Source: Leptospiraceae bacterium (GTDB lineage Bacteria > Spirochaetota > Leptospiria > Turneriellales > Turneriellaceae). From it: a stretch of DNA of 8,779 bases. Both the position numbers and the translations under genes were made by a program. Location of the stretch: positions 1 through 8,779 of the forward strand of contig JAEUSA010000257.1 in the NCBI GenBank assembly GCA_016788945.1, read 5' to 3'. Of this stretch, positions 6,384-8,779 are shown one piece after another (position 1 is the first letter of the stretch; the number at the start of each line of letters is the position of its first letter). Under the pieces are notes generated by a model. The model saw only the letters and a list, made by a program, of their open reading frames with translations, was not told the DNA's origin and made no database searches.

Positions 6384-7496
6384 GTGGATCCCGAAGCAAA
6401 ACTTGCGGTTGCGGAACACCGCCTCGCAGCGTACCGCACGCTGATCATCGCGTTTTCGGGGGGGGCCGACAGCACTCTTGCGCTGCACCTCGCAGTGCAG
6501 CATTGCGCGCGGCATACGGAAAAGCGAGTGTTTGCTTGGTATTGCCATCATTATACAACACCCATCGAAGCTCCGCGCGCTGCGGTGTTTGGCTCGGCAT
6601 TCACCGCGGCGGCAGAGTTGCTCGGCGATAGATTCGCATCGCTGACTCACCATGCGGATATCAACACGATCGCACGCCGGCTCGGCTACAGTTGGGAGCA
6701 TGCCGCATCGGTTCTGCGGCGAAAGCACCTGATTCGCTTACGTAACCGCTTAGGCAGTCAGAGCAAAACCGCCGTGATCACGGGCCATACGCTGAGCGAT
6801 TACTACGAAACCGTCGCGTTGCGCCGTGAACGCGAAATTCCCGCTAGTGGAATGCCACTTTTCACGCCCGTCGATATATACAGCGGTTTTGTCCGCCCGT
6901 TATTTGACCTCACACGCGATGAAGTCAGACAACTCGTCAAAAAACTGAATCTCACCTACTTTGATGATCCGGCGAACAGAGACACTTCGCTACCACGCAA
7001 CCGCATCAGAGCAACACAGCAGAAAACTGCTGCCCCCGAACCTGCGCAGATCGCCGATTTACCCGAGTTGCAGGCTGTGCACGCCCGCGAGCTTCACCTT
7101 GACTCAGAAGATTGGGCGAAGCTCGGGCAAGCCGAGCGCGCGCGCTTGCAGTACACAGCATTTCGCCGGTTAGCTACGGTGAAAAAGTTCACCCGCAATG
7201 ACTTTCAGCGCGCCAGTCGGTTACCGTTTGTTTTACCGCCTTTTTTTTCGCATCAGGAAAACTCCATGATCGTGTTCCGCCGTGGCCTCGGCGTGAGCGT
7301 AGCGTTACCTGCAGCGACCGATGGACCGTATATCCGTGGCAATGCCGCCCGGCGAGGCATGACAATCGCGATGCCTTATGGACAAAAGTCGGTGATGAAA
7401 TTATTCAGCGAGCAGAAGCTTTCGCCGCGCGAGAGACGTCGTAAAATTCTCTATTTCGATCCACAAAACCCTCAGCGTATCAAGAGTATTGTATGA
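6384..7496 (+). CDS. tilS: tRNA(Ile)-lysidine synthetase (diverged TilS)
   Basis: TilS uses ATP and lysine to change the wobble C34 of tRNA-Ile2(CAU) to lysidine, so that it reads AUA and is charged with Ile. The PP-loop ATPase motif SGGADS is at residues 25-30. ITGHTLSDYYETV (132-144) stands for the family's GHHxDDQxET, with one Asp and the Gln replaced. RPLFDLTRDEVRQLVKKLNL (171-190) and DDPANRD..LPRNRIR (194-209) are typical. The end (about 325-360, SVMKLFSEQKLSPRERRRKI) resembles the TilS C-terminal domain. I chose GTG 6384, 4 bases after the pth stop, giving 370 aa. An ATG at 6282 would add 34 Arg/Ser-rich residues read from the pth 3' end and is less likely. No Shine-Dalgarno site is visible, so coupling with pth is likely. 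An 8-G run lies in the PP-loop codons. A TtcA/MesJ-type relative is the alternative, but the C-terminus favours TilS. Confidence 0.85.
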   Translation: MDPEAKLAVAEHRLAAYRTLIIAFSGGADSTLALHLAVQHCARHTEKRVFAWYCHHYTTPIEAPRAAVFGSAFTAAAELLGDRFASLTHHADINTIARRLGYSWEHAASVLRRKHLIRLRNRLGSQSKTAVITGHTLSDYYETVALRREREIPASGMPLFTPVDIYSGFVRPLFDLTRDEVRQLVKKLNLTYFDDPANRDTSLPRNRIRATQQKTAAPEPAQIADLPELQAVHARELHLDSEDWAKLGQAERARLQYTAFRRLATVKKFTRNDFQRASRLPFVLPPFFSHQENSMIVFRRGLGVSVALPAATDGPYIRGNAARRGMTIAMPYGQKSVMKLFSEQKLSPRERRRKILYFDPQNPQRIKSIV

Positions 7497-8518
7497 AATT
7501 CAGCAGAATTTCTTATCCCGGCAAAACTCTGGCAGTGGCGACATTCGATCGCCGTTTCGAACTGTTCACGGCATATTTTCTCCGCTTCTGGCTGCAACGT
7601 TTTGGTTTGAAACCAGACGTCGTCATCGCAGCAGACGCCGAAGGTCGCCTCACGGAACAATATGCATCACCGGTAAAGATTCCAGAAAATTTTTTTAAGC
7701 TCTGGCTGTTTTTCCTACGGCATCGCTACACGACCGTTTTGTTTCTTAATCCCGATCATCGCAAAGACGTTGCCGTCAAATGGGCCGCACGCCTCGCGTT
7801 TGTCAGAAACCGCGCCGGGTTTGCTCCGCTCAAAAATTTCTTACCGCTGAATTTCTCGTTACCCTTCAACGGCGAGAACCACCATTTCGTTCACCAGTTA
7901 AAACTGTTCTTTGAACATTTGACCGGCGAAAAACTCGCTCAGTGGGCAAAACCGGAAATTAACGTGGTGATAGACCCCGAGGCCGCAGCTGTGCCGGTTG
8001 TTGCGCTCGACGCGACTGACGAATCGTTGCCGCATGTGCTGCAACAGTTGATCCGCTTTATCAATCTGATTGCTCGCGATAATGCCTGCACAGTACTCAT
8101 ACGCTCGGGCGGCAGCGCGAGTGCGGCCGAACTTGCGCGTACGCTGAGCGCGGCAATGACTGAACGCGCGATTGAAAATACAACCCCCGTTATTGATCCG
8201 CCTTATGAACTAATATGCACGACGCTCGCCGAAGCAGCCTGGGTCGCGGGTGCCGACCTCGAGGTTCTCAATCTTGCGGCAGCGCTCGAGGTACCGACGC
8301 TGGCGGTGTTCGGCCCATTCAACGAACGCGTATGGCAGCCGTTCGCACCCCGCGCCCGCGTACTGACGGGCGAATTCGCCTGTCGCCCGTGCACTCCCTA
8401 CCCGGGAGCTGTCGTGTGCAAAAACGCAATGCCTTGGGAATGCCTCAGCGGCATGAGCGCCGAACTGATGCTCGCGACGATTCAGGCAATGCTGCGGCGA
8501 AAAGTCAAACCCGCCTGA
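7493..8518 (+). CDS. Glycosyltransferase family 9 (heptosyltransferase-like)
   Basis: GT9 enzymes move heptose or another sugar from a nucleotide donor to lipopolysaccharide core or a similar glycan, at the inner face of the inner membrane. The 341-aa length fits. The C-terminal half is clearest: WVAGADLEVLNLAAALEVPTLAVFGPFNERVWQPF (250-284), followed by the Cys pattern CRPC (297-300), Cys309 and Cys317 that many GT9 proteins carry. The usual D-S/T-G-xx-H motif reads D255-LEVL-N260 here, so the Gly and His are lost. The N-terminal half is weakly conserved and rich in basic and aromatic residues, with FFKLWLFFLRHRY at 67-79 perhaps touching the membrane. ATG 7493 overlaps the tilS stop as ATGA, which suggests coupled translation. 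The family call is good; donor and acceptor are unknown. Confidence 0.8.
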   Translation: MKFSRISYPGKTLAVATFDRRFELFTAYFLRFWLQRFGLKPDVVIAADAEGRLTEQYASPVKIPENFFKLWLFFLRHRYTTVLFLNPDHRKDVAVKWAARLAFVRNRAGFAPLKNFLPLNFSLPFNGENHHFVHQLKLFFEHLTGEKLAQWAKPEINVVIDPEAAAVPVVALDATDESLPHVLQQLIRFINLIARDNACTVLIRSGGSASAAELARTLSAAMTERAIENTTPVIDPPYELICTTLAEAAWVAGADLEVLNLAAALEVPTLAVFGPFNERVWQPFAPRARVLTGEFACRPCTPYPGAVVCKNAMPWECLSGMSAELMLATIQAMLRRKVKPA

Positions 8519-8541
8519 ATTACGCTCCTCGCCAGCGGAGT
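8519..8541. other. Short spacer with a small hairpin after the glycosyltransferase gene
   Basis: CTCC (8525-8528) and GGAG (8537-8540) can pair around an 8-base loop. No T-run follows, so it is a weak terminator candidate. The last four bases, GAGT (8538-8541), are the left copy of the direct repeat that flanks the inverted-repeat element. Confidence 0.3.
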
Positions 8542-8560
8542 GGGGCTGCGCGCCAGGTCG
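8542..8560 (+). repeat. Left terminal inverted repeat of the putative MITE
   Basis: Nineteen bases, paired with 8715-8733 with a single mismatch (C8553 opposite C8722). GAGT precedes it. Confidence 0.6.
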
Positions 8561-8714
8561 TAATAGCTTGTCGGGTTTTTGGATCCCGGTCGAAAAACGC
8601 TCTTTGCGCGTGCAGAATGCAGACTTCTTAGCCGTTTTGCGTACGATTTGCCAGAGCGTTTTCCCTATAAACCGCGTGGAAAATCGTACGCATTTTGCTC
8701 GCGCGCGTTTTTCG

Positions 8715-8733
8715 CGACCTGCCGCGCAGCCCC
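8715..8733 (-). repeat. Right terminal inverted repeat of the putative MITE
   Basis: Inverted copy of 8542-8560 (18 of 19). It is directly continuous with the second pairing block at 8705-8714, and GAGT (8734-8737) follows it. The remaining 42 bases to the window end (8738-8779) hold nothing I can recognise. Confidence 0.6.
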
Positions 8734-8779
8734 GAGTGTCCAGCAGATGAGACATAATTCGCTTGCTGCCCTACGCCTT

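Larger units (their letters stand above)
8542..8733. mobile_element. Putative MITE-like element: 192-bp nested inverted repeat with 19-bp ends
   Basis: The ends are GGGGCTGCGCGCCAGGTCG (8542-8560) and, inverted, CGACCTGCCGCGCAGCCCC (8715-8733): 18 of 19 bases match. The same four bases, GAGT, lie just outside both ends (8538-8541 and 8734-8737), as a target-site duplication would. Two more blocks inside pair in the same nested order: CGAAAAACGC (8591-8600) with 8705-8714, and TGCGTACGATTT (8638-8649) with 8681-8692, both perfect. The left arm carries two extra stretches (8561-8590 and 8601-8637), each able to form its own small hairpin. There is no open frame for a transposase, so it would be non-autonomous. 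A structured RNA gene or a large bidirectional terminator is the alternative. Confidence 0.5.

Noticed and set aside
8568..8750. Plus-strand open frame of 60 codons inside the inverted-repeat element
   Set aside because: It lies almost wholly within the foldback structure, has no ribosome-binding site and no recognisable protein motif.
8210..8755. Minus-strand open frame of 181 codons across the end of the glycosyltransferase gene and the inverted repeat
   Set aside because: It is opposite a convincing GT9 domain and runs through the palindrome; the product is Arg-rich with no family features.

Overview
The window looks like chromosomal DNA of a diderm (Gram-negative type) bacterium. It is moderately GC-rich by eye. 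It encodes two predicted lipoproteins, a porin-like outer-membrane protein that ends in phenylalanine, and a family 9 glycosyltransferase. The gene order and the loose lipoboxes would fit a Leptospirales spirochaete such as Turneriella, but this is an inference and not something the sequence proves. All genes except the truncated first one lie on the + strand.

Layout. (1) 1-263, minus strand: the N-terminal part of an NADP-binding oxidoreductase of the F420-reductase-like family, cut by the window edge. (2) 311-3498: a cell-envelope block holding a clostripain-type (C11) peptidase lipoprotein with a C-terminal PPC-like domain, a small lipoprotein overlapping it by 8 bases, and an outer-membrane beta-barrel protein. 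(3) 3531-3953: a small VOC/glyoxalase-fold protein. (4) 3954-4085: a leader with several small hairpins. (5) 4086-8518: a tightly packed run prs - rplY(ctc) - pth - tilS - GT9 glycosyltransferase. It covers PRPP synthesis, the 5S-rRNA-binding protein L25, peptidyl-tRNA hydrolase, tRNA-Ile2 lysidine synthetase and a sugar transferase. Spacings shrink from 44 and 27 bases to 4 bases and then to a 4-base ATGA overlap, so this is probably one operon. The prs-ctc-pth order is also known from Firmicutes. (6) 8519-8779: non-coding DNA dominated by a 192-bp nested inverted repeat with 19-bp ends, flanked by a GAGT direct repeat. It looks like a miniature inverted-repeat element.

Main points of interest. 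The Pth protein is clearly homologous to peptidyl-tRNA hydrolase, but by a gap-free alignment by eye it has lost three key active-site residues (His20 to Lys, Asn68 to Asp, Asn114 to Ile) and the glycine/histidine-rich loop around the last of these. The next two proteins, TilS and the GT9 enzyme, also deviate in signature motifs. The tilS gene carries an 8-G run inside its ATP-binding PP-loop codons. A hairpin between rplY and pth includes the only plausible pth ribosome-binding site. The MITE-like palindrome downstream of the operon is the most striking non-coding structure.
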